This document shows, piece after piece, positions 13,101-23,644 of a stretch of 64,000 nt of DNA. The DNA comes from Gorsachius magnificus (Eukaryota > Chordata > Aves > Pelecaniformes > Ardeidae), in contig CM067082.1 of assembly GCA_034008185.1 (NCBI GenBank), positions 54,581,586 through 54,645,585 of the forward strand, written 5' to 3'. A program made the translations under genes and the position numbers. Within the stretch, counting starts at the first letter, position 1. Each line of letters starts with the position of its first letter. Under the pieces are notes generated by a model. It was given only the letters and a program-made list of their open reading frames with translations. It was not told where the DNA came from and did not search any database.

Positions 13101-16100
13101 AATTCCTTGCTTCTTTTTGGACAGAACAGTCTCTGAGAGGACAGCTCAGGGGAGTCCAAAAGAGCTTGGATGCAGCTGGCATACAGTCAGTTACAGCTTC
13201 CTTTTGCACAGGATTTGATTTTATTTTTTAATTCTGCCTGGCACAAGTCTATTTTTAAAGTTGTCTGCACTTTTTTTTTTAATTGGCTAGGCATCCCCGT
13301 AGAGAGTTTCCACAAAATACCTGACCTCTCTTGGTCAGATGTTCAAATGAACGGAAGGAAAACAGCTTGCTCAGCTGAAGCAACAAAATTAGCATATAGT
13401 GTGATAACTCTTAGTCCTTCTCTAACCTGCTGGCTACACAGCATGATTTCCTTGGGATTTTTGTTTGTTTTGGTTTTCAGAAGTGCAATATTACTGAGAA
13501 TCACCAGATGGCATTGCTGCAGATAACTTCGATATTCCTGCTTACCTGACTGTGCAGGGGTTAGATATTGAGAAAATACTCATTGCAATCTAGTGCAGAG
13601 CTTTTGCTGATGCTTCTGCCCCAGCTCCATTACAGAGGCGTCATTTCCAAATTAAACATATCCAATCTCAATTATACACTTGTATCCACACGTGCTAATG
13701 CTTGAGCCCTCACAATGTCATAAGATTTGTTTGCAGCAAAGGAATGTGCATGGCTGCACAGGCATGGTTTAGAAACACAGACACAAGAAATGTGGGCGAA
13801 AGATGTTCTTTAGACTGTTTTAAAATTCCTCTGCTTCTTAATTACTGCTCATTGAAATGATTTACAGACTTTTAAAATTGTTAAAAGGCTACCTATTTAG
13901 TGACTGAATCTGTTGGCTGAAGAGTTTCAGCTACAACGGTCGCATCTGCAAATAACCTGGGATCAAATTATATCATAATTCACACCTCATTAAATTCCTC
14001 TGAAGAGACAAATGACATGGGTGGTAATTTTTAGTGCAGGCTATGGTGTATAACATATGCCAGTACTTCAGAGCCGCTGTAGCACCCAGCCCGCACAGCC
14101 CTGCTCCCAGGGATGGGCCCCGGCTGGTGCAGGGTGGAGCTGCCTCCATGGGTCTGACCCATGCCAAGAGCTGAGCAAATGTGAGGGCGAATGGCCCTTT
14201 TCAAATGCTTAGCTTTCAAGGCATGATGGAGTTGTGCCACGGCACTTCTTTCCCAAATGTCTCTATTTCCATACAAAATGGTAAGATCGTATTTTCTCTT
14301 CTTCATTTCAAAATCCTTCATTTAAAAAACAAGGATAAAAATTCATTTCACATACAAGACTGCCTCATGAACAAAGTTCTCATCTCCCAGACACATGAAG
14401 AACCTTCACTTAGGTGAGGTTAAGATTTTTTTCCCCACTCACAGTATAACATTTCATCCCTTTGATGACAACAGGTTTGTGCCTATAGCCCCGTTTTCAC
14501 ACTTGGGCTCGGTTTCAGCCAGATGCAGTCAACCCGCAGCATTGCCGTGATAGCACGAAGACCAGCACAGGTGGTGCAGAGGCCACCAGTTGGGCAGTCA
14601 ACCGTGGCTGGGCTCTGTGCCACAGCTAGCACATTGGCACTGGATCTATAGTTGGATTGAGCACATCCTCAGGAACTGAACACCCACACCAAGAGAGATG
14701 TATCCTTAATTGCAGAACTACACCTCCAACACTGTCTGGAAAAAGGAAATTCAAACCTGAGGATGCAACCACTGTAGCATAGGCTAACAGGAAGAGGTAA
14801 GTGTGATTTTTGTCCATAGTGCTTGCTTAATATTTTTATCCAGATGCTCTGGAAAATTGAAGGTCATTACTTTGCAAGAATAATTTTGAATTCAGTGGAC
14901 AGGTGGCTCTCTTGTATTTTCCGTCATCATCAAGTTGGAATTTTCCTGGGCTTCCAGCAGTCAAAGAAATTCCCAGTATCAGTGTATGATCACTTTGTGC
15001 ACAAGTGAATGAAAAGCCAGGTTCCTGAGGGAATTGCTAATGTTGATGAAAGGAACCTTACTTGGTTGAACAGGCAGAGGTGTTTTTGAGGCAGGGAGAC
15101 AGCTCTCTCATTTGGGGATGTTAAATCTGTAATTTAGATCATAACTGCCCTTCTGTCTCCCACAAAAGCATTTGAAACGTCACCTCAGTGAAGATAAGTC
15201 TGAGATACCGTTCTCCTTTCTTCACACCTGCCCAGCTGTTGTGCCATTTCCCATTTTATTGAAGCAGATATTAATAGAAACCATCAACGATATCTTTCAT
15301 GTTATTTCACTTCTGTGAGCCAGCCACAGGCAAGAGCAAGCTAGTCAATATAGATGCTTTTGGATGGAATGAATTCAGCTCTAATCCCCATTAATCGGAT
15401 AGTGGTGTGTAAGTCAGGTAGTAAAAGAGACAAGTTGTCTGAAATGCTACCAGTGCAAGGGATGGGCCCTTGGGAGCCCAAGAATTAAAAACCAAGGAAG
15501 ATAACTCAGTAAAATTTCCACAGCAGAAAATGGATACCTACAGCAGTTTTTAAATGCTTTGATGGATGTCCAACGGGAGGGCTGCAAATCATTACTCTCT
15601 CTGCATTTTAAGGGACTGACCACAGAAGCAGTAACCCAAGACAGACCCACTGGATTACATTTTTCAATAACATAACTTTGTTCATATGATTTTTTAATAA
15701 AGCCAGCTACCCAGAAAAGAGACCAGGCCTCTGTGGTTGTACTACAAAAAAGGAGCATAAACAAGAGAAAGCTTATAATAATTATCTTCCTCTTTCAGGT
15801 TTTCCAGTGTTTTTGGCTGATACATAGAGCCAACCTTCTTCGTTTATATCCCATCATCCCCAAACACGGGCATCATTTTCCTAAGTGACAGAAACAACTT
15901 CTTACATAAAGATAATGAAAAAATAGTTATTGTCTTCTGGATTAATGATTACAGTTATTTTTATACAGGAAAAGTGTTAACAGAGCCATTCTCAAAGAAC
16001 TGAAAAACCACTCTGGGATACCCACGGTGATCTAATAAAGGCAAATGCACACTGAAAAATCCCTGAAAACTCCCATCCTTCAGCTGTTGCCTCAAAACAC

Positions 16101-17499
16101 GTTCAACGTAAGCTAACACCGTACAATGAAGTAACACGCACCTTATGTAAATCCTGTCCTTGTGGTGTGATGCAAACCCTGTGTGCATGCAAGTACTACT
16201 TTTACAGCAGAAATGTTGTCACATGAATACTATTTCTTAAGGGTTAGTGATTTAGGTGAGAACTGCTCTGCAGCATTTATTAAAAACACTTTGGAGTTTG
16301 TGATGTACTTCCAATATATTTCCAATAGTACATAACTTGTTACTTTTCAAGGAATCATGAAGTAAGACGAACATTTTTGGTAAAAGGATTGGAAGTGTCC
16401 TTTGATGACATAAACCAATTGACAAGTGGCTTTAAAAAAGACTGGAGTGGGAGATAAGGAACTTACAAGGTATAAACAACTGCACCTGTGAGATAACACA
16501 CAAAAAGGCAAAAGTTTAAAGTACAGAAAACAGAAATTAGAGAACTGGGAAAAGAAATAGTAGGTACAGTGAAATACTTATAATAGTAAATATTAGTCAT
16601 GAATATGAATAGTACATGAATAGTAAATGAAGCTTCTGTAAAGCGGTAGAATGGATGCAGAGAAGTCGAAATAAAGAGGGCCTCTCTCATCCTCCCGCCG
16701 GGAAGGGCACACACACGTAATGGTTCCTGCCTCTTGCTTTCCTGAATGAGAGGCAGATTTGGATTTTGGTTTCTGACTTGCTTTTTCTTCCCCTTAAGCA
16801 CTGATTTTGCTGACAGAATCTGGAATTCATCACGGTTATTTCCAAAAGAAAAGTAACCTCAAACATTAAAGGGAAGGTCTGTAAGTCTTGCATTTAGACC
16901 AAAACCTGTCTCTTTTGCAAGGCTTGAATAGTTTGAACTGCAGAAGGAATAACAGCAGGCTGTGAATATGCATGTTTTGACCTGCAGACCTCTTCTTCCC
17001 TTCTTCATTCCCACCCCTGAGATATGGCTTAGAGAGCTGTAACAGTCTCTCTGAGCCGTTAAACAATACATCCAATAACTTGCAACTTTTAGAAAAGACA
17101 AAGATCACCTCATCTTTGTAGAAAAACTCAGCAGAGGGACCCTCCTCTGCTGGTAAGAGCCAGCAGAGCTGCTAACCCAGAGCTGTCTTGTTCAGCCTTG
17201 CCAAATTGTGATTACTCTTTTGGGGAGGAGAGCATGAGGAGACATGATCTTGGACTTCCCTTCTATGTGCTTTTAGCTCAGAATAAATTGGCTTGGATGT
17301 AAGAGGCACCACAACTGCATCAGCCTTGATCTATGCGTAGTTTTAGGCTGATTAGCCTGTCCAGCTCTCTGGTGAAACACAGAATTTCTTATGGGCTAGG
17401 TGTCTGACAGAGAAGAGCTCCTTGTCGATCTGATGGAGCTGCACAGAAAGGTGCCTTCCCTTGCCACCACCCTTCTGGATTTCCCTTTTTGTTACTCAC

Positions 17500-17740
17500 C
17501 AGTACTGCTCTGGATGGTCCTCACCGTGGTGGTTGTACGTGGGGGAGATGAGGACCGCAGTGATATGCACTCGTCGTCCTGGGAGCAGCCCTTCTCAATG
17601 GCTCTGACGTAGCTGTGGCTCCTCATGCGGAAGCAGCCTGGCATGGGCAGATCCAGAGCCTCCACCGCCTGAGACTCAAGTTCACTGAACACCGACTCAC
17701 AGACGGATTCGAATTGACCGTTCACCTCCATCTCACTCAC
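17500..17740 (-). CDS. DLGAP1: DLGAP1 internal exon c: GK-binding repeat R5
   Basis: The third DLGAP1 exon in the window, 241 bases, entering in phase 0 and leaving one base into a codon. The acceptor is ...tttgcctgcag and the donor is G|GTGAGTAAC at 17499. It encodes 80 residues beginning VSEMEVNGQFES and ending RTTTTVRTIQSST. It holds the fifth GK-binding repeat, R5 (RSHSYVRA, 17600-17623), then a cysteine/acidic stretch and a Ser/Pro/Thr-rich tail. In known DLGAP1 the next exon opens a proline-rich segment; nothing like it occurs in 1-17499, so it lies beyond the window. The exon begins GTGAGTGAG, itself a strong donor sequence placed directly after the acceptor. Skipping this exon would break the frame. 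Confidence 0.95.
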
Positions 17741-17750
17741 CTGCAGGCAA
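17732..17750 (-). promoter_or_regulatory. DLGAP1: Acceptor of exon c juxtaposed to a donor consensus
   Basis: On the minus strand the sequence reads TTGCCTGCAG|GTGAGTGAG: the acceptor AG is followed at once by GTGAGT. Because exon b ends in CAG, the spliced b-c junction reads CAG|GTGAGT, a near-perfect donor. This is the arrangement of a recursive splice site. The codons V-S-E also fix much of this sequence, so coding constraint alone could explain it. Confidence 0.5.
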
Positions 17751-18990
17751 AGACCGGTCAGGTTCAGTACATCCCATACACCAGCCTCCCCGGTGCAAAC
17801 GCTCACAAGCTACAGTGGCACAGTGACCAACATCTGTTAGAAGATCCCTTCACACATGAAAAACAGGTGAATGGAACACAAACACGTCCCATTTTACACA
17901 GCAACAATTGTTAGGGGGAAAAAAAAAAAGTACAAAAAGGGGAGCCAGGGGCTTTAGACAGAGATTCAGTAGTGTTCAGGCTCTTGGTTCCTGCCAAGAC
18001 TGGTGGGAAGCCGGTAGTCCTCACAGCAGCATCTGGTTTATCTCACCCTGGGCCCACAGCAGAGGTTGAATCTCTGGACATTATGACCCTTACACTGAAA
18101 ACCAAAAATCACTCTTTGGGGTTGTGTGTGAGAAAAAAAAAATAGGTCAGGTTAACCCTGGTATGCAATCAATGCAACCCATGGGCAATCACAGCGATAA
18201 ACCTGAGGGGCTGGGAAGCTCGAGCGTAGAAGTGGTAACAAGCAGTTGGGAAGGGGAGCCTGATAAGGGAACCAGCTTTGTTGCAGGGGAAAAATGTTTG
18301 TATAACCACATCTCTGGGCTGACTCCTTTGGCTGAGAGTGAGAGATGCAAGGGAATCCTTAGACCCTTTGTGGAGCAGACACTAGGTGGTGACAAAGACT
18401 TGCACTCACGCAGGTTAAAGAACATTTAAAAGCATGTGGCCTTGCTGCAGGTCGCACAAACCTGGAAACCATTTACCTCAGATTAATTAGTAATGGATGC
18501 TCATGTTTCTAAACTGAGAATAGAGCCCTGAGCTTGGCATTAAAGCACAATAATTATCACTGCAGGAAATAGGCACATGGAAAGCATCACTTGAGGATTT
18601 TGTTAAGTTTTCAAGCATGCAAAAGGCCAAGACTGTAAGAGAAGATAAGACTGCATTAGGGAGGTGGAAAAAAAATTAGAAATTCTTTTCCAGGATGAAT
18701 TTTACCAGGGAAAATATTATGCCAAGTATTTGTACACATAAATGAAAAGGGAAATCTCTGAGAGCAGAACATATTTTTTTCAAAGGGAAACTGATTAAAA
18801 GAGCATGGAAGAGTAGTGGGTAGTACATCATCAAGAACAGTCCTACAATGGTGGAGAATAGCCATACCCCCAAAGAAATATCTCTGAATTAATGCTTAAA
18901 ACCCCCCCTCACAACTTCTTCATATTGGCAAATAACACTCAGTCATTGGCAGACAGCTTTTTAAAAGCAGTAGGCATCCAGCTAAAGAAG

Positions 18991-19034
18991 TAACCTAACC
19001 TAACCTAACCTACCCTACCCTAACCTAACCTAAC
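18991..19034 (+). repeat. CCTAA pentanucleotide array
   Basis: Eight to nine units of TAACC, with two variant units taccc in the middle. The unit is the complement of TTAGG, not of the vertebrate telomere repeat TTAGGG. Confidence 0.9.
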
Positions 19035-19610
19035 ATTCATATAGTTGCCTCTTAGACCTGGATTTCAGTGCTGTTTCCTCCTAGATACATTCTGACCCTC
19101 TTTCTACAGCATCAGCCCATAACCTGTGCAAAGCGCCTCACTATAAAAAACACAGGTGAATACTCAGGTTGCAATGCCCAAATATAGAATACCACAGAAA
19201 TTCAAACTACAGCTCCATTCTGAACAGCGCATGTATTTGTTACAGCCACAGCTGAAATCCTGGCATCAATGATGTCATGTGGTTTTTTGATATTGCAATG
19301 ACTTGACATGCCAATAATAAGGGGCCAGTGTCTGGCATCATATATCCTGCCCTGCTACACTTCTGGACTAGTGTAAGAAAATTCTTTTTTTTCCAAGTGA
19401 TTTGTCCAAATGATCCACTTCAGCAAACAAGCCAAAAATCATACCAAGCAGCTGCAGGATTTAGCAGATGAACTACTGGCCCACTGCCCTGTGGAGTTCT
19501 GGGACTTTTGCATTTCTTTCAGAACTGTCCCTGACCAATGCAACTGTACAAGCATGTTATATGCAAGGACAGGCTATTTTATAATGCTAAAACTCAGAAA
19601 CTCAATGTGT

Positions 19611-20289
19611 CATAGAATCATAGAATTGTTTAGGTTGGAAAAGACCTTTAAGATCATCAGCTCCGACCATCACCCTAACACACTGCCAAGTCCACAAATA
19701 AAGCACGTCCCAGAGCACATCTAGAAGTCTCTTAAATACTTCCAGGGATGGGACTCAACCACCTCCATGTGAAGCCTGTACCAATGCTTGACAAGCCTTT
19801 TGGGGAAGAAATTTTTCCCAATATCCAATCTAAACCTCCCCTGGCACAAGCAGAGGCCATTTCCCCTTGTCCTATCACTTGTTACTTGGCAGAAGAGACC
19901 AACACCCACCTGGCTACAGCCTCCTTTCAGGCAGTTGTAGAGAGCCATAAGGTCACCCCTCAGCCTTCTTGTACTTGCTGAGTACAGGGGCACGATCACT
20001 TCCCTAGTCCTGCTGGCCACACTATTTCTGATGCAAGCCGGGATGCTGTTGGCCTCCTTGGCCACCTGGGCACACTCATATTCAGCTGGCTGTTGACCAA
20101 TGCCTCTAGGTCCTTTTCTGCCAAGCAGCTTTCCAGCCACTCTTCCCCAGGCCTGGAGCATTTCATGGGGTTGTTGTGACCCAAGTGCAGGATCCAGCAC
20201 TTGACCTCATTGAACCTCATGCAGCTGGCCTCAGACCATCCAGCCAGCCTGTCCAGATCCCTCTGTATAGGCTCCCTACTCTCAACTCA
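19611..20289 (-). mobile_element. CR1 LINE, 5'-truncated, minus strand
   Basis: About 680 bases of CR1 ending (plus-strand low end) in the octamer tail catagaatcatagaat and the conserved 3' region that reads aaggtcttttccaacctaa on the minus strand. The minus strand encodes the C-terminal end of the CR1 ORF2 reverse transcriptase, but in two overlapping frames (20200-19721 and 20220-19996) because of a frameshift, so the copy is dead. The 5' end is lost within the reverse transcriptase region, as usual for CR1. Confidence 0.92.
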
Positions 20290-20877
20290 TGTGTGTCACA
20301 GTGGCCATTCTTCTTTTTCTAGTTTAGAATGAGCATGAACATTTGTACTATATAGGTAAAAAGCTCAGAAGTGTCCGGGGTTAAGAATGTGTACAATAGC
20401 ATAAAGAAAGGTTTAAAAATTCTAATAAAATACTAAAATTGTGAAATACGAAATAATATGGACTTGATTTTCCTTTAGCTTCTCACTCAGCATGTGAACA
20501 CTTTGGAGGCATTCCAAAAAATTTGATTTCAGGTACTGAGCACAAGGTGCTTAAGAGAACCCTGTTTAAAGACACTGTTGATGAGCACCTGCTTTTGGAA
20601 AAGAAAATAAAAAATTAGACTGCTCCTTCAAATGAATTGCATGTCGTGCCACTCCTCCATTTGCAAAGGGCATGTTATGCCATTATCAAATGTTACCCTC
20701 TACAAAAACAAGATTGTGTGAAAACATTTCTGTTTTCTTAAAAACGTTTTGGAAATGCGTGGCATGCCGCAGCTTGATTCCACTTAAAGAAAACCCAAAT
20801 TTCTCCTATTGCAAGGGCTCGGCTGGTGTCCAGCATGGTGGCTGCTCTCTGGGCCACTGCGGGTGTGTGTCACCCAC

Positions 20878-21055
20878 CTGACTGATGGTGCTCATGGCTC
20901 TCATGTAGCTCTCATTACGGGAGCGGAACTTAGGGGATGTCAGCAGCCCTGCAGGGTCCAGGCTGTCCAGGCTCCTGTTGATGGAGACTTCGCTCACTGC
21001 CCTCAGGTAACTGTGGCTCCGGATCTGAAGCTTTGGCGAGTGTTCACTGGATATC
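20878..21055 (-). CDS. DLGAP1: DLGAP1 internal exon b: GK-binding repeats R3 and R4
   Basis: The next DLGAP1 exon, 178 bases. The first base (G at 21055) completes the lysine codon begun in exon a, and 59 whole codons follow, so the exon ends in phase 0. The acceptor lies behind a good pyrimidine tract (minus strand tttcttttttcccaaac...cag) and the donor is CAG|GTGGGT. The exon starts ISSEHSPKLQ and contains R3 (RSHSYLRA, 20998-21021) and R4 (RNESYMRA, 20896-20919), separated by a linker with SINRSLDSLDPAGLL. The methionine seen at 20997 in a simple ORF call is not a start: the reading frame is open from the acceptor and matches the family upstream of it. Skipping this exon would shift the frame. 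Confidence 0.95.
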
Positions 21056-23358
21056 CTGGGAGGTTTGGGAAAAAAGAAATAAAGACAAAAAAAAAGAAAA
21101 TGGATATTTCATCAAATCTAAATGGCCTCACCAGGAGTGGGGTAAAGAAAAGAGAGGCCCAAAGTAAGATGGGCCGCATGATCCTAAACACATCAGCTGA
21201 ACATGCACTTCTTGAAATGCAGTTTGTAGGAACCGCAGGGGCTCTATTCCTCTGAAGGGCTGTTCCTCTGTGAAAACCTGGTGCTGATCAGACCTGCTGG
21301 TGCCGTGACTCTGACACCCATGTACGTACCCATGTAACAGGGCTGTTTCTCATGGAGCTTTCAAGGGTCTATGGGCAAATAGGGTGGGCAGATCATACAC
21401 AACATGCAAATGCACTCATAGTACATCTTAACCTGGGAAATTATCCCAAGAACTTGTGGCACCTGGTAAAGTTTGATGTGCTTTAAATTTTATTTTATTC
21501 CTGGCTTAAGCTGAAAGTTGAGAAAATGTAGGCTAGGGAAGTAGCTTTACATGACTTGATGTCAAATTAGAAGGTTAAAAACCACAGTTGTATTTCTGAA
21601 GTGATAAGATTCCCCAACTTTCCAATACCAGTGACAGATGAGATGCACAACTAGTCAGAAACAAACAAAAAAAAACCCCACAGGTAACATGCGCAAACTA
21701 CAGTACTCATGCCATATATGCTTAGAGTCAACTAGCAAAGGTTATAATGTGTAGCCACACTGCTCCACCTGTGAGATGTTTTATCCTCTGAAAATGCTGG
21801 CTAAGTTCTGTCTTCACAATCTGAAGCATCCTATACAGATGTGAGTCACAAAGAGTGATCCATGGCATGCCCCTTATGCAATACAATTCATTTTGGGGAT
21901 ATTTCTTTTTAAACAGTTAATCAATGGATAAAGAATTGAAATGGTGATTCTTCAATATTTTTATTGGAATACCTTTAATATTATCCAATTAAAAAAAATT
22001 AAAAAATTAAATTCCTTTTTAAATTTAAACTCAGGTTTGGAAAAGAAAAACTCTGTAACCTAATTACAGGCTTAATCTGGGTCCCCTAGTCTTTAGAAAT
22101 ACATACACAGCTGACCTGAAAGAGAATCCATTTTATGCTTAATTCCTCAAGCATTTGCAGATATTTTGTATTCAAGTAGCTAATGATGGTAATTAGTATG
22201 AGCAATTTCCCAGTGGCATGCACAATTCTGGTAATTGTCAACGTACTTTAGGAGGACAATTCCATTGTGTAATCGCACACCTAAGTAGTTCAGAAACTGG
22301 GTCTGTTTCTGAATGGTACAATGCTGTAATAAAATCTAGGTCACCTCTACAACACCATATTCTCTGGCTGCTAATTACCTGCCTAATAAAAATACATAAA
22401 CTTATGCTATTTAGTCAATATTCCTGTCACAAGATGAAGAAAAAGTCTTTGCTTGCCATTGTCACTGTGCGTACAGCGCAATTCTCACAACAGCCATATT
22501 CATACGCTTTGACTCCTTACGCCTTTTGATTCCACATGACAAATGTAGATAGCTGTTTAGACATCATAATTAGTGGTGTTCCAAACTCAAAAAAAGGAAG
22601 AGCAAATGATGAAAAGGTGACCATTACTAGCAGGTAGCTACATTTTGATAACTAACACTGACCATGGAACTCTTGGAAAAAGTTTGTCTGCTGTTTGATC
22701 AAAAATAAAGAAATAAAAAATGAAAAAATATAAAATAGAAAGAATAATTCAACAGAGAATTTTTCAGATGCATGTGAGCTACTTCACCACCCTGCAGATC
22801 TGTAAACTGATAAGCATTGCCTGAAATGCATTTCTTAAATTAATTCAAAATGTATTTTATGAATATGTTGTGAATAGTTTGCTGCCAATATGTGACATGC
22901 AAAATTCAAATATGCTTGATTAGCTGCCAGTTAGTCAAATACGTCACCTGGGGCTGTCGCTGCTCACTGATTAGCTGAGCTCACAAGAAGATTGCAGCAC
23001 ATCATCAAATTCAGTGCACAGATACTGCCAGACAAAAATTTGCAAGTGCTGAGGCAGGTGCCCTTTAAAGATTGGAACCAATAGGACAAGATGCAGGTAC
23101 CCATAGCAGCAAGATTTTGCTGTGCCAGCAAGATCGTATCAGATGCTCCAAGTGTCATGGGAAGCCACCACAAAAGGTATAGAAATTAATGTTCTGTATG
23201 CATTAGTGTTGCATAACAACGTTTTCTCAACTTTGCTTGAAACAAGGGCATCCATCCCTGACAGTAAATGTTTCCCTGTTGTTTCAGATATGGGTGGTCA
23301 GCACAGCTGTCTTCTTTCTCTGACTAGTTTTGTTCCTGACTATACGACTGCCCAGTTT

Positions 23359-23540
23359 GGCACATCTACCCATCTTTTAAATATCTCCAGGGATGAGGAC
23401 TTGACCACCTCCCTGGGCAGCCCATTCCAGTGCCTGACAACCCTTTCTGTGAAGAAATTTTTCCTAATGTTTAACCTAAACCTGCCCTGGCACAACTTCA
23501 GACCATTTCCCCTCGTCCTATTGTCTGCTACCAGGGAGAG
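23359..23540 (-). mobile_element. CR1 LINE, inverted 5' arm of a twin-primed copy
   Basis: Minus-strand CR1 from the end of ORF2. Its left edge (plus strand ggcacatctac, minus GTAGATGTGCC) corresponds to the CR1 position just before the place where the adjacent plus-strand arm begins. An open frame on the plus strand across it is an antisense shadow. Confidence 0.88.
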
Positions 23541-23644
23541 TGCTTAGGGACATGGTTTAGTGGTGGGATGGCAGGGTTAGGTTAACGGTTGGACTTGATG
23601 GTCTTAAAGGTCTTTTCCAACCTAAACAATTCTATGATTCTATA
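23541..23644 (+). mobile_element. CR1 LINE, 3' arm of the twin-primed copy
   Basis: Plus-strand CR1 3' end, from tgcttagggacatgg through the 3' untranslated region (ggtcttttccaacctaaac) to the octamer tail attctatgattctata. It follows directly on the inverted arm. Confidence 0.9.

Larger units (their letters stand above)
1..17499 (-). other. DLGAP1: DLGAP1 intron downstream of exon c (partial)
   Basis: Starts at the exon c donor (GTGAGTAAC) and runs in gene direction off the low end of the window. No DLGAP1-like coding sequence is found here. Recognised contents are the CpG/TATA element near 480-690, a perfect 18-bp palindrome at 11282 and the solo LTR at 9526-10109. The remaining stretches (690-9525 and 10110-17499) are AT-rich with short open frames on both strands and no recognised gene or repeat. 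Confidence 0.85.
17741..20877 (-). other. DLGAP1: DLGAP1 intron between exons b and c (3.1 kb)
   Basis: A compact intron from the exon b donor (GTGGGT) to the exon c acceptor. It carries one minus-strand CR1 copy (19611-20289) and a CCTAA array (18991-19034). A good branch-point candidate (CTGAC, A at 17758) lies 18 bases before exon c, but the pyrimidine tract between is short. 17741-18990 and 20290-20877 show nothing else I can name. Confidence 0.9.
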
